The translations under genes and the position numbers were made by a program. From contig JAAFGY010000015.1 in NCBI GenBank assembly GCA_010365135.1, positions 1 through 37,667 on the forward strand: a stretch of DNA of 37,667 nt. The letters run 5' to 3'. This document shows positions 23,000 through 31,071 of the stretch, piece by piece; positions within the stretch are counted from its first letter, which is position 1, and every line of letters starts with the position of its first letter. Source of the DNA: Flavobacterium sp. GTDB taxonomy: Bacteria; Bacteroidota; Bacteroidia; Flavobacteriales; Flavobacteriaceae. The notes beneath the pieces were generated by a model. That model did not search any database. It was not told the origin of the DNA and worked only from the letters and a program-made list of their open reading frames with translations.

Positions 23000-23362
23000 G
23001 TGCAAGAATTTTTAAACGCAGTCTTATACCCTTCTCTTTTTGCTTTTTTAGGAATAGCCGGTACCAAGTTTTGGGATTGGGTAAAACCTAAGTCACAAAT
23101 TCAAAATGACAATGCCGATGTTAAATCAAAGGAATTAGACAACGAGATAAAGTCTTCTGAATTCTACAGAAATCTATTGGATGATGCCACTCTTAGACTT
23201 GACAAAGCAATTATTGCCATTGAAGACCGAGATAAAAGGATTGAAGAACGTGATGAGAGAATTCGCCAACGAGACAAAAAGATTGATTTGTTAATTGATG
23301 AGATTGAAACGTTGACAGGTGAAATCAGGAAGTACAAGCAATTAAACGGTAAAACGGAATGA
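23000..23362 (+). CDS. Membrane-anchored coiled-coil protein, holin candidate
   Basis: A 120-residue protein starting at a GTG (VQEFLNAVLYPSLFAFLGIA). One transmembrane segment lies at residues 6-24, followed by a long charged coiled coil with a repeated ED(R)DKRIEERDERIRQRDKK pattern. Its stop overlaps the endolysin start by four bases. Holins release the endolysin, and this is the only membrane protein directly beside it. The single span and long coil would also suit an inner-membrane spanin or a length-scale protein. The lysis role is inferred from context. Confidence 0.6.
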   Translation: MQEFLNAVLYPSLFAFLGIAGTKFWDWVKPKSQIQNDNADVKSKELDNEIKSSEFYRNLLDDATLRLDKAIIAIEDRDKRIEERDERIRQRDKKIDLLIDEIETLTGEIRKYKQLNGKTE

Positions 23363-23814
23363 GCACATTAGGAAAAAAAACATTGGCGGTTGCTATTACT
23401 CAACTTGGAGTTCAAGAAATTCCAAAAAACAGCAATGCTGGCCCTGCTGTGGAAAAATACTTAAAGTCTGTAGGACGTGGCAAAGGTTATGCCTGGTGTA
23501 TGGCATTTATGTACTGGTGTACTAAAGAAGCTTCAACGCAATTAGGGTTAGAAAATCCTCTTTTTAAAACTGCTGGAGTTTTGGCAATGTACAATAAAGA
23601 AAAGGACTCAGTTGTAACTGATCCACAACCTGGAGACCTTTTTATTATGGATTTTGGCAAAGGCCAAGGACATACTGGAATAGTTGAAAAGGTAGAAAAA
23701 AATACCATTCATACCATCGAAGGAAATACCAACGATGAGGGTAGTAGAGAGGGTTATGAAGTATGTAGAAGACAACGAAAAACAAACACTATTAAAGCCT
23801 ATTTAAGATTATGA
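23359..23814 (+). CDS. CHAP-domain endolysin
   Basis: A 151-residue peptidoglycan hydrolase of the TIGR02594/CHAP amidase type. The catalytic triad is visible: Cys47 in YAWCMAF, His105 in GQGHTGIV and the Glu/Asn pair in IEGNTND (residues 120-125). It has no signal peptide or membrane segment, so it needs a holin to reach the wall. It is flanked by the membrane coiled-coil protein and the lipoprotein, with four-base overlaps on both sides, a compact lysis cassette. Confidence 0.9.
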   Translation: MSTLGKKTLAVAITQLGVQEIPKNSNAGPAVEKYLKSVGRGKGYAWCMAFMYWCTKEASTQLGLENPLFKTAGVLAMYNKEKDSVVTDPQPGDLFIMDFGKGQGHTGIVEKVEKNTIHTIEGNTNDEGSREGYEVCRRQRKTNTIKAYLRL

Positions 23815-24278
23815 AATTATTAAAACACATTGTGTTGTTTTTTTCTCTCGTGGTACTGGCTTCTTGCGGAAGTTCGAAGCCCACCACGATCGAAAATAAA
23901 ACCATCACATTCAAAGAAACGGTACACGATACTGTTTTCAAGATTGAAAAAGATAGCAGCTCTTACTTGGCACTTTTGGAGTGTCAAAACGGTAAAGTTG
24001 TTATAAAGGAAGTTACCCGAGCCGAACCAGGGCGCAATTTAAACATCCCGAAGGTTCGGCTGGATAGCAACCAATTAAAAATTGACTGTGAAGCAAGAGC
24101 ACAAGAACTGTTAGCTCATTATAAAGAGACTCATACGGCTACTGTTCAAACCATTACCAATACTGTTGAAGTGAATAAATTGACTTTTTGGCAACGATTG
24201 CAAATTTGGGGATTTAGAATGTACTCTATTCTCTTATTTCTGTTCGCTATTTGGGTCTATCTAAAATCTAAAATTTAA
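23811..24278 (+). CDS. u-spanin-like lipoprotein
   Basis: A 155-residue protein. The N-terminus is a lipoprotein signal with lipobox LASC (Cys19), and the C-terminus has one transmembrane helix (about 133-151, YSILLFLFAIWVYLKSKI). The middle is an extended periplasmic segment. An outer-membrane lipid anchor at one end and an inner-membrane span at the other is the definition of a unimolecular spanin, as in phage T1 gp11, which fuses the two membranes in the last step of lysis. It follows the endolysin with a four-base overlap. The assignment is from topology, not from similarity. Confidence 0.7.
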   Translation: MKLLKHIVLFFSLVVLASCGSSKPTTIENKTITFKETVHDTVFKIEKDSSSYLALLECQNGKVVIKEVTRAEPGRNLNIPKVRLDSNQLKIDCEARAQELLAHYKETHTATVQTITNTVEVNKLTFWQRLQIWGFRMYSILLFLFAIWVYLKSKI

Positions 24279-24282
24279 AAAT

Positions 24283-24699
24283 ATGAAAAATCCAATTTTT
24301 GAACAGCACCCCGATTTACAGAAAGTATATGTTACTGCTGATGGTGAGTGTTTCTATCAGGAAGCTGACGCCAAAAATCACGCTAAATCTTTGAAAGAAA
24401 AAGCAGTTAAGGTAGTTTACAACGAACAATTTTTAGAAGTTGTAGGTGAGGAAGAACTAGATCCAGCGGATGAAGACTTTAAAGCCTTTGAAGCAGCAGA
24501 AAAAGAGAAATCAGATGCAGAAACGCAGAAAGCAAAATTATTAGCTGATTTTGACACTGAAACCACTAAATATCCAGAAGCCTTGAAATTATTCAAAGCA
24601 TTAGGATTGGAAGCGGAAAACGATAAAAAAGACACAATCTATCCTTTGATTGTTGCTGCAAAAGCAAGCGCACAAGAAGGTGTTAATACCCAAGAGTAA
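24283..24699 (+). CDS. Hypothetical acidic virion-operon protein, 138 residues
   Basis: I do not recognise this protein. It begins MKNPIFEQHPDLQKVYVTAD, with a short GECFYQEADAKNHAKSL segment typical of small phage proteins that precede the sheath. A lysine/glutamate/alanine-rich helical stretch follows (residues 60-95). It ends two bases before the sheath gene, so it is in the tail operon. It may be structural or an assembly factor. Confidence 0.65.
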   Translation: MKNPIFEQHPDLQKVYVTADGECFYQEADAKNHAKSLKEKAVKVVYNEQFLEVVGEEELDPADEDFKAFEAAEKEKSDAETQKAKLLADFDTETTKYPEALKLFKALGLEAENDKKDTIYPLIVAAKASAQEGVNTQE

Positions 24700-24701
24700 T
24701 T

Positions 24702-25895
24702 ATGTTACCAGGAAATGAAATAACATTTGAAAACGGCAACTTCGGAATTGTTGCCACGAATCCTGATGGAATTTGTGGCATCGTTTCAAGTGCTGTAGCG
24801 GTGGCTGCCACATTTTTATTGAATCAGCATTATGTGATTTATAGTTTGAAAGATGCGGAAGCTTTGGGGATTGTCAACTCAGTTGATAATCACGAATTGT
24901 ACAAAACCATTGCTGAGTTCTATGCGGAAGCTGGAACAGGAACGGAGTTGTGGATCTATGGTGTTGCCAAAACAAGAACTTTAGATCAGTTAATTGGGGA
25001 TTCAACGGCTTTGCTTGACGCATCAAATCGTAGAATTTCAGGGGTGATATTAAAATATTCTCCATCGGTCGCTGATGTTGCTGTAACAGCTGGTTTGAGA
25101 ACAGGATTTCCTGCTACCATTTTAGCAGCTCAAACCATTGCCAATACCTATACTACTGAAAAAATACATCCTATTGTTTTCTTTCTTGAAGGCTACAACT
25201 TTACAGGAGTGGCACAAGACTTAATAGGTTTTGCAACTGCTACAAACAACCGTGTTTGTGTGATGATTGGCGACACCGAAACCAGAACCGGAGCATACAC
25301 CAGTAAAGGTGCTGCCGTAGGTGTTTTAGGTGGCCGTTTTGCCAAAAACCAAGTACACGTAAACGTAGGTCGTGTAAAAGATGGCGCTTTGAAACCATTG
25401 GAATTCTTTATTGTTGACACTCCAGTAGAACAGTACAATGTTACGGCATTGCACGACAAAGGGTTTGTGACTTTGAGAACGCACGGAGGAAAGTCCGGCT
25501 ATTATTTTAGCCACGGATTGATGGCGTGTACTGTGGAGGATGATTACCGTCATCTAGCTAGAAGACGTGTTATTGACAAAGCCTTTCGTTTGGCGAATGG
25601 TACGTTGACAAATTACATCTTGGACGACTTTAATCTTACACCTGATGGGAAACTATCGGTAATTGATGCGCAAAGTATCGAAGCCGAAATAGAGCGTGTT
25701 ATTGCGCAAGAAATGAGTGCCAAAGGCGAATTATCTGTGGATGTTACCGTTCAAAATGACACTGGTGTTAACGCACAAGTTGATCGCAATGAACGAATTG
25801 CTGTAACTGGTATCATTCGAGGACAAATACAAATAAAACCAAAAGGATATGCTGAATATACGGTATTTACTATTGGGTATAATATTAACTCTTAA
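24702..25895 (+). CDS. Contractile tail sheath protein (DUF2586-like)
   Basis: A 397-residue sheath, whose contraction drives the tube through the host envelope. It shows the sheath layout: a beta-rich first domain with FGIVATNPDGICGIVSSAV, the alpha/beta domain (AEFYAEAGTGTELWIYGV; HPIVFFLEGYNFTG; RVCVMIGDTETRTGAY; GAAVGVLGGRFAKNQVHVNVGRV), and a C-terminal handshake domain (RRVIDKAFRLANGTLTNYIL, IEAEIERVIAQEM, TIGYNINS). Length is shorter than Mu gpL (495), as usual in DUF2586 members. The tube gene follows directly. Confidence 0.88.
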   Translation: MLPGNEITFENGNFGIVATNPDGICGIVSSAVAVAATFLLNQHYVIYSLKDAEALGIVNSVDNHELYKTIAEFYAEAGTGTELWIYGVAKTRTLDQLIGDSTALLDASNRRISGVILKYSPSVADVAVTAGLRTGFPATILAAQTIANTYTTEKIHPIVFFLEGYNFTGVAQDLIGFATATNNRVCVMIGDTETRTGAYTSKGAAVGVLGGRFAKNQVHVNVGRVKDGALKPLEFFIVDTPVEQYNVTALHDKGFVTLRTHGGKSGYYFSHGLMACTVEDDYRHLARRRVIDKAFRLANGTLTNYILDDFNLTPDGKLSVIDAQSIEAEIERVIAQEMSAKGELSVDVTVQNDTGVNAQVDRNERIAVTGIIRGQIQIKPKGYAEYTVFTIGYNINS

Positions 25896-25905
25896 ATAAG
25901 TAGCG

Positions 25906-26325
25906 ATGGCTTTTAACAGTAGAGAATATGAGTGGGGCGATTTTACCCTTGTTTTAGGAGGAAGAGACCTTACAGGAATTCGGGGTATAAAATACACCGA
26001 AAAAGTAGAACGCGAGGCAATCTATGCCAAAGGTAGAAATGCGCATAGCATACAAACGGGTAACTCTCAAATTGAGGGCGAAATCACGGTATTGCAATCT
26101 GAGTATGAAGCATTAGTATTGGCGGGCAACGGTAGTATTATGGGCTTGTCATTAGATGCTTTGGCATCGTACGGAAGTCCGCTAAATGGCGATATGATCA
26201 TTACCGACAAAATTGTAGGACTTCGGTTTACGGAATCATCCAAAGAATTGAAGCAAGGCGATAAGTTTATGGAGATGAAATTGCCATTTATTGCTTTAAG
26301 CGTGAAAAATAATATTTCAATTTAA
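25906..26325 (+). CDS. Tail tube protein
   Basis: A 139-residue beta-rich protein directly after the sheath, the constant position of the tube gene. The pattern fits a tube subunit: EWGDFTLVLGGRDLTGIRGI, YTEKVEREAIYAKGRNAHSIQTGN, then IEGEITVLQSEYEALV and FMEMKLPFIALSV. The ARGR/YAKGRNAHSI loop resembles tube proteins of contractile tails such as those of the Hcp family. No other function would fit the place. Confidence 0.82.
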   Translation: MAFNSREYEWGDFTLVLGGRDLTGIRGIKYTEKVEREAIYAKGRNAHSIQTGNSQIEGEITVLQSEYEALVLAGNGSIMGLSLDALASYGSPLNGDMIITDKIVGLRFTESSKELKQGDKFMEMKLPFIALSVKNNISI

Positions 26326-26337
26326 ACCCTATTTAAA

Positions 26338-26368
26338 CCTTTGTCAAAGTTCAAAACTTTGACAAAGG
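26338..26368. repeat. Palindromic unit between tube and tail-chaperone genes
   Basis: Arms CCTTTGTCAAAGTT (26338-26351) and AACTTTGACAAAGG (26355-26368) pair perfectly around CAA. The arms contain the same 13-mer as the unit at 12805-12833. It occupies the middle of the 63-base gap after the tube gene. Confidence 0.75.
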
Positions 26369-26388
26369 TTATTTAAACAAAAAAAACA

Positions 26389-26682
26389 ATGTACACAGCA
26401 ACAAAAGAACAAATAGAAGACTGGAAAGTAAAATACGAGAGTGTGTTTTACATCGAGATTGAAGATAAAAAATGTTACCTAAAATCGCCTGATCGTAAAA
26501 CATTGAGTTTTGCATCGAGTGTAGCCACATCGAACCCGTTGAAATTCAATGAAATTTTATTGAAAGGTTGTTGGCTCGGTGGCGATGAAGAAATTCAAAC
26601 TAACGATAGTTTGTTTTTATCAGCATCCTCAAAACTAGCCGAAATCATAGAGGTTAAGGAGGCAACGCTGGTAAAGCTTTAA
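26389..26682 (+). CDS. Tail assembly chaperone, upstream frame (G)
   Basis: A 97-residue protein between tube and tape-measure genes, where long-tailed phages encode assembly chaperones. It starts MYTATKEQIEDWKVKYESVF and has the form of a small strand-helix protein (IEIEDKKCYLKSPDRKTLS, SSKLAEIIEVKEATLV). The zero-frame stop (26680-26682) lies inside a second open frame in the -1 register, the usual G/G-T arrangement. Chaperones coat the tape measure during tail assembly and are absent from the virion. Confidence 0.7.
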   Translation: MYTATKEQIEDWKVKYESVFYIEIEDKKCYLKSPDRKTLSFASSVATSNPLKFNEILLKGCWLGGDEEIQTNDSLFLSASSKLAEIIEVKEATLVKL

Positions 26683-26837
26683 AGGCTGCCGAAGTCAAAG
26701 ATCACGAATGGATACGCATTAGTAACGCTCAACTGCGTTACTATATGCACATTCATGACCCGGACAGCCTGACGGATGAAGAATGGACACGAGCCATTAA
26801 GGACCTGGAATGGATAAGGAAAAAAGAGGAGCGTTAA
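26658..26837 (+). CDS. Tail assembly chaperone, -1 frame extension (T)
   Basis: The open -1 frame has no early ATG but reads as good protein: KAAEVKDHEWIRISNAQLRY, then HDPDSLTDEEWTRAIKDLEWIRKKEER. It overlaps the chaperone's 3' end from 26658 to 26682. A -1 ribosomal slip in that window would give a fused protein of about 150 residues, as Mu makes from gp41/gp42. No textbook heptamer is present. GGTAAAG or GCTTTAAAG around 26670-26683 are the best places, so the slip site is uncertain. Confidence 0.6.
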   Translation, partial: GGNAGKALKAAEVKDHEWIRISNAQLRYYMHIHDPDSLTDEEWTRAIKDLEWIRKKEER

Positions 26838-27073
26838 AATGCTTGATATAGCATAATTAATCCTACTAGTGCAAAATATCCAAGAGTTAAAACAAAACTC
26901 CCCTTTAGTATTGTGATAGCTTGTTCTTTCTTTTTGGCATCGCCATAAATAAAAGCGTGAACGATCATAAAAGGTAAAAAAAGGATAAAGAATACAGGCG
27001 TTACCCATTTGACAAAGTTTGTCAAAGCAGAAACGCTACCTACGACTAAATAAATTCCTAAAAGAAAAATCAT
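26834..27073 (-). CDS. 79-residue membrane protein on the opposite strand, moron candidate
   Basis: A hydrophobic protein with three predicted spans (about 2-20, 26-43 and 57-77), a charged DAKKKEQA loop between the last two, and the start MIFLLGIYLVVGSVSALTNF. It lies on the minus strand in the gap between the tail chaperone and the tape measure. Its ATG is only one base from the tape-measure ATG (divergent), and its stop overlaps the end of the -1 chaperone frame by four bases. A longer open frame extends upstream through the tape-measure gene, but only this part fills otherwise empty DNA. No clear promoter is visible. Likely roles are superinfection exclusion or another lysogen trait; nothing specific is recognised. 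Confidence 0.6.
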   Translation of the reverse strand: MIFLLGIYLVVGSVSALTNFVKWVTPVFFILFLPFMIVHAFIYGDAKKKEQAITILKGSFVLTLGYFALVGLIMLYQAF

Positions 27074-27074
27074 A

Positions 27075-29360
27075 ATGTCTAATACTTTACAATATACACT
27101 GAGTCTTAACGACCAGATTAGTGCGAAGTTACAAAAAATAGGCGTTAGTTCTAATAATGCGCTGGACAAATTTTCGAAGCTACAGCTCCAGTCTAAAAAG
27201 ACATCCCAGTTACTTAAAGATATGGGCGGTTCCGTAGGTTCATTGCGTGAAAAATTGAATTTGCTTAAATCGGAAAAAGAATGGATTCCCGCTAGTAATC
27301 TTACTAGCATTCGAAAATACAACACTGAAATCAAAAATCTTGAAAAAGAGATTTTGAAATTAGACACTATTAATGGCAGTGCTTTTAAACGAAATTTAAA
27401 AGGAGCTATTAACAATTTACCATTTGCGGATTTAATTACAAATCCCGTTGCACAAGCGGGAGTGGCTTTGTTTCAATCGGGTAAAATGGCATTAGATTTT
27501 AATGAGGGAATGGTAAAGATTAATACCACTGCTCAATTGAATTCCGATGGACTCAATAAGTTGAAAGATAATTTGATAAGTATGGGTAGAGATGCAGGCG
27601 CTGATCTAGCTACTGTCCCAGATGCTTTCGAAAAAATACTTTCGCAAACCAATGATGTTGCCTTGTCACAAGACATTTTAAAAATGGCTTTAAAAGGGTC
27701 AAAAGCTGGATTTACGGATTTAGATACCGTTTCGGCAGCCGTTGCACAAACGCTTTCGTTAGTAGGCAAAGAGAATACCAATGCTCAAGAAGTAATGGAT
27801 ACTTTATTTGCAGCCAAAAGAGTTGGAGCGGGTGAATTTAAAGACTTTGCAAATTATGTTCCTGGACTGGTTGCATCGGGTCAAGCATTAGGAAAAGGGT
27901 TTCAAGAAACGGCAGGAGTTTTTGCATATATGACTGGTAAAGGTCAGAGTGCTGAAGCATCGGCAATGTTAATTCAGAATGCTTATACTGCTTTGGGAAA
28001 AGGTAAAATTACATCGGGTTTGCAAAAAACGGGTGTAGCTGTATTCAATAAAGACGGTTCAATGAAATCTTTGGATCAAATTTTTGGAGCTTTAGAAAAG
28101 AAGATGAAAAAATTTGGCGGAAACGACAAAGCCAAATCAAAATATTTAGAAGGAATAGGGTTAGTTGATGCACAAGCAAAACAGGCTTTTATGGTATTGT
28201 CTTCAGGAGGCGATAAATTGAAGCAATCTATGGATGCGGTCAAAAATTCGACTGGGGAAACGGATAAAGCTTTTGCTAATGCACAAAACCCAATGATGCG
28301 AATTCAAAAACTTTGGAGTGATATTCAAAGCATTGGATTGTCTCTTGGAGATGTTTTAGGGATTGTTTTAGTTCCTGTGTTTGGTGCTTTATCTATAATT
28401 GTAGGTACTGTGTCCGATAGTATTGGTTGGTTTTCCACACAAATACAAAACGGTAACCCTTGGATTCTTGGATTAATCGGAATTATTGGACTACTGACTA
28501 TTGCTAATTATGCAGTCGCAACAGCTGAGGCTGTCAAAGATATGTGGGCAAAACGAAGTTTAATCACCACAAAATTACAATCCGTTTGGGCTTGGATAAC
28601 TACTGGAGCTACAAATGCGTGGGCTGCTGCCACTTGGTTATTGAATACGGCAATCCTATCTATTCCTATGGCTATCATCGCCATTATAGCAGTGATTGCT
28701 TATGTAATTTATGCTTTTGACGGTTGGGGAAATCTTTGGAAACATACGGTGAATAGTGCCAAGTTTGCTTGGGCTGCTTTTGTTGCTGATTTAAAATTAA
28801 AATGGCTTGGAATAGAAAGTTCTTTTATGATTGGTATCAATAAAATAAAAGCCGCTTGGTATGGATTTAAAAACGCAGTAGGTCTTGGTAATAAAAGTGA
28901 AAACAACGCTGCCATTGCTCAAATAAATGCCGATACTGAAGCTCGTAAAAAGGCTTATATGGCGGGGCAAGCAAAAGTAAAACTTTTGAATAAGTCCGCT
29001 GCCGTTGAGGCTATTGCTGCTGTGAATTCTCTTCACAGTAACGGTAAAGGTTTTGGTACAATGGTTGGCGATATTAAAAAAACATTAGGATTAGAAGATA
29101 AAGGAATAAAAAAAGTAAAAGGAGCTCCAGTTAATCCAAAGGATCCAAATGGAGACCCAACAAATCCAACAGGACCAACCAACGAAGCCATAGCCACAGG
29201 AGGCACAAAAAACAATGTAATAAACATAACCATCAACGAGCTCAACGGCATCAAAACCGCAGTGATAGAAGGTAGTAAAGATATAGCCAATAAAGCAGGT
29301 GCTGGAATAGCAGACGAAATATTGAGAGTATTGGCAATGGCGAATACGGCAACGGGGTAA
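27075..29360 (+). CDS. Tail tape-measure protein
   Basis: A 761-residue tape measure that sets tail length and is ejected ahead of the DNA. The N-terminal part is coiled coil (SLNDQISAKLQKIGVSSNNA, EKEILKLD). Residues about 135-420 match the TP901 tape-measure core (ALDFNEGMVKINTTAQ, KLKDNLISMGRDAGA, FAYMTGKGQSAEASAMLIQNAY). A membrane-active centre follows, with three hydrophobic stretches (about 425-455, 462-482 and 520-550). A Pro/Gly/Asn-rich linker (PVNPKDPNGDPTNPTGPT) precedes the C-terminal helix. Position after the chaperones is decisive. Confidence 0.92.
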   Translation: MSNTLQYTLSLNDQISAKLQKIGVSSNNALDKFSKLQLQSKKTSQLLKDMGGSVGSLREKLNLLKSEKEWIPASNLTSIRKYNTEIKNLEKEILKLDTINGSAFKRNLKGAINNLPFADLITNPVAQAGVALFQSGKMALDFNEGMVKINTTAQLNSDGLNKLKDNLISMGRDAGADLATVPDAFEKILSQTNDVALSQDILKMALKGSKAGFTDLDTVSAAVAQTLSLVGKENTNAQEVMDTLFAAKRVGAGEFKDFANYVPGLVASGQALGKGFQETAGVFAYMTGKGQSAEASAMLIQNAYTALGKGKITSGLQKTGVAVFNKDGSMKSLDQIFGALEKKMKKFGGNDKAKSKYLEGIGLVDAQAKQAFMVLSSGGDKLKQSMDAVKNSTGETDKAFANAQNPMMRIQKLWSDIQSIGLSLGDVLGIVLVPVFGALSIIVGTVSDSIGWFSTQIQNGNPWILGLIGIIGLLTIANYAVATAEAVKDMWAKRSLITTKLQSVWAWITTGATNAWAAATWLLNTAILSIPMAIIAIIAVIAYVIYAFDGWGNLWKHTVNSAKFAWAAFVADLKLKWLGIESSFMIGINKIKAAWYGFKNAVGLGNKSENNAAIAQINADTEARKKAYMAGQAKVKLLNKSAAVEAIAAVNSLHSNGKGFGTMVGDIKKTLGLEDKGIKKVKGAPVNPKDPNGDPTNPTGPTNEAIATGGTKNNVINITINELNGIKTAVIEGSKDIANKAGAGIADEILRVLAMANTATG

Positions 29361-29363
29361 AAA

Positions 29364-29388
29364 GATTTTAGATTGTAGATTTCAGATT
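29364..29388. repeat. AGATTTCAGATT-type interspersed repeat, copy 1
   Basis: The 25-base word at 29364-29388, GATTTTAGATTG continuing to AGATTTCAGATT, recurs at 32201-32225 with two differences. Both copies sit just after a stop codon in short intergenic gaps. Tandem AGATTT units of this kind are common spacer repeats in Flavobacterium, to my knowledge. Confidence 0.6.
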
Positions 29389-29414
29389 GCGAGCGACTAA
29401 AACAAAACTAAAAA

Positions 29415-30092
29415 ATGAGTATAAGTAACCAAGATATAATATTCGCATCCCTTATGGGAAGTAAAGCGGTGGCCTCGATAGAGCGATTGAACTTGGTTAA
29501 TGCCGAATTGAGTAAACACGTTTTGCCTGTGATTCCGTTTTTACCTATTCGAAATAAAGAATATGTGGAAGCTGGAGTGGGTTTAGTAACTGATTTTAAT
29601 TACCCATTGGATCAGTGGCAAGCCGATAGTCTGGTTCCTGAATCGGATCAGTTTTTTCCTTTGTCGTTTTCGTTTACTAAAGACGGTGAAAAATGGACGT
29701 TTCCTTATGAGCCGATGCTCACGATTAGTTCGGGGAACAACATTGTAAAACGCAATGTAGCCAAACAAAGTGAATTGCTGGTAGGAACTATTAAAGAGCG
29801 TTGGAGTAGAAAAGATTTTGAAATAAGTGTAACCGGCGCTTTGATTGGGGCGATGCAAAAAGGCAGACCCGAGGATTGCTACCCGATTGCTGATTTGAAA
29901 AAGTTATTTGATTTTTTGATTTATGCCAAAGAAATATACGTGTATAGCGTGCCTTTGTTTGAATTGGGTATTAATAAAGTAGTGGTTGAGGATTACAACT
30001 TTCCGTTTACCAAAGGCGAAAATGTACAGGCTTATGACTTGAAGCTCGTGAGTGATCACGGTTATAACTTGCTGGACGAAATACCGAAATAG
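29415..30092 (+). CDS. DUF6046-like phage tail protein
   Basis: A 225-residue protein between the tape measure and the baseplate hub. It starts MSISNQDIIFASLMGSKAVA, and the central part is strand-rich with SFSFTKDGEKWTFPYEPMLTI and SRKDFEISVTGALIGA. In contractile-tail clusters this place is held by a small protein that joins tube or tape measure to the hub. DUF6046 is a Bacteroidetes phage family; I recognise it by pattern and place, without a profile search. It ends one base before the next start region. Confidence 0.6.
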   Translation: MSISNQDIIFASLMGSKAVASIERLNLVNAELSKHVLPVIPFLPIRNKEYVEAGVGLVTDFNYPLDQWQADSLVPESDQFFPLSFSFTKDGEKWTFPYEPMLTISSGNNIVKRNVAKQSELLVGTIKERWSRKDFEISVTGALIGAMQKGRPEDCYPIADLKKLFDFLIYAKEIYVYSVPLFELGINKVVVEDYNFPFTKGENVQAYDLKLVSDHGYNLLDEIPK

Positions 30093-30093
30093 G

Positions 30094-31071
30094 ATGTATA
30101 ATATGATTTGGAATGTGGTCTTTACCACCAAAGGCAAAGAATATTCACTGGGGATTGTTTCGGACATAACCATCAATTCGAGTGTGGACAATCTAGTAGA
30201 TACTGCCGTGATTACGTTGCCCGAAGCGGTGATGAATCAAGTCTTGAACTTAGAAGATAAAATAGGTCGAGGGTCGAAAGTAACGATACAACTGGGTTAT
30301 GATTTTGAACAAAACCTGAAAACGGAGTTTGTAGGCTATGTTCAGGACATAGTGACCAATGATAGTTCCTTGAAAATTAATTGTGAAGATGCGCTGTTTT
30401 TGTTTCGCAAAAGCGTGAAAGATGTGGAGTTGAAACCTACCTCATTGCCTAAAATAGCCCAATTGCTATTGAATGAAATAGACCCGAGTTTCAGACTGGT
30501 TTGTGATTATGATATTAGTTACGAAAAGTTTGTTATCCATCAAGCTACGGCTTATGATGTGTTGAAAAAACTAGCGGAAGAAACCAAGGCGAATATTTAT
30601 TTTGATACTGAAAAAAAGGAGTTGCACGTGCATCCTCCTTATTTAGAAAAGGCTGGCGATGTGATGTATTCGATGCAAAAAGACATTGAAAAATCATCCT
30701 TAGAGTATAAAAAACAGATTGATAGAAAGTTTGAAATCACGGTAGAACGCACGAACCTTAAAGGCAAAGTAGAAAGTTTTACTGCCGGAACCACGGGTGG
30801 CGACAAAGTTACGCTGAAAGTAGGAAGTGTAGCCACCAGCGATTTAAAAAAAATAGCCGATGCAGAATTGATACGGCGTAGTGCCGATGCCTACGAAGGA
30901 AGTATTGACGGCTGGCTGATTCCATTTGTAAAACCTACTTATACGGCAACGGTAAAGGATGACGATTATCCGGATAAAAACGGTAAGTATTATGTAGTGG
31001 GTGTGACAACCTCGTTTAGCGAAAGCGGTGGTAAAAGAACGGTAAAATTAGGAGTGAAATTGAGTGTATAA
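30094..31071 (+). CDS. Baseplate hub protein (gpD/Mu gp44-like)
   Basis: A 325-residue hub protein. The frame is open from 30052, but the ATG at 30094 is chosen because it lies one base after the previous stop; a second ATG is at 30103. Segments match the late control D/hub family: SDITINSSVDNLVDTAVITLPE, GRGSKVTIQLGYDFEQNLKTEFVGYVQDI, KLAEETKANIYFDTEKKELHV and a C-terminal VVGVTTSFSESGGKRTVKLG. The hub carries the spike and starts tail assembly. Its stop overlaps the spike-type gene's ATG. Confidence 0.82.
   Translation: MYNMIWNVVFTTKGKEYSLGIVSDITINSSVDNLVDTAVITLPEAVMNQVLNLEDKIGRGSKVTIQLGYDFEQNLKTEFVGYVQDIVTNDSSLKINCEDALFLFRKSVKDVELKPTSLPKIAQLLLNEIDPSFRLVCDYDISYEKFVIHQATAYDVLKKLAEETKANIYFDTEKKELHVHPPYLEKAGDVMYSMQKDIEKSSLEYKKQIDRKFEITVERTNLKGKVESFTAGTTGGDKVTLKVGSVATSDLKKIADAELIRRSADAYEGSIDGWLIPFVKPTYTATVKDDDYPDKNGKYYVVGVTTSFSESGGKRTVKLGVKLSV

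Noticed and set aside
27008..27027. Another copy of the CAAAGTT/AACTTTG palindrome in the membrane-protein gene
   Set aside because: TTTGACAAAGTTTGTCAAAG has a similar composition, but its arms are shorter and arranged differently, and it can be explained by the encoded LTNF/VK residues.
26834..27415. A 193-residue minus-strand frame covering the start of the tape-measure gene
   Set aside because: Only the C-terminal 79 residues lie outside the tape-measure gene and read like a membrane protein; the upstream part is the shadow of the tape-measure coding sequence.
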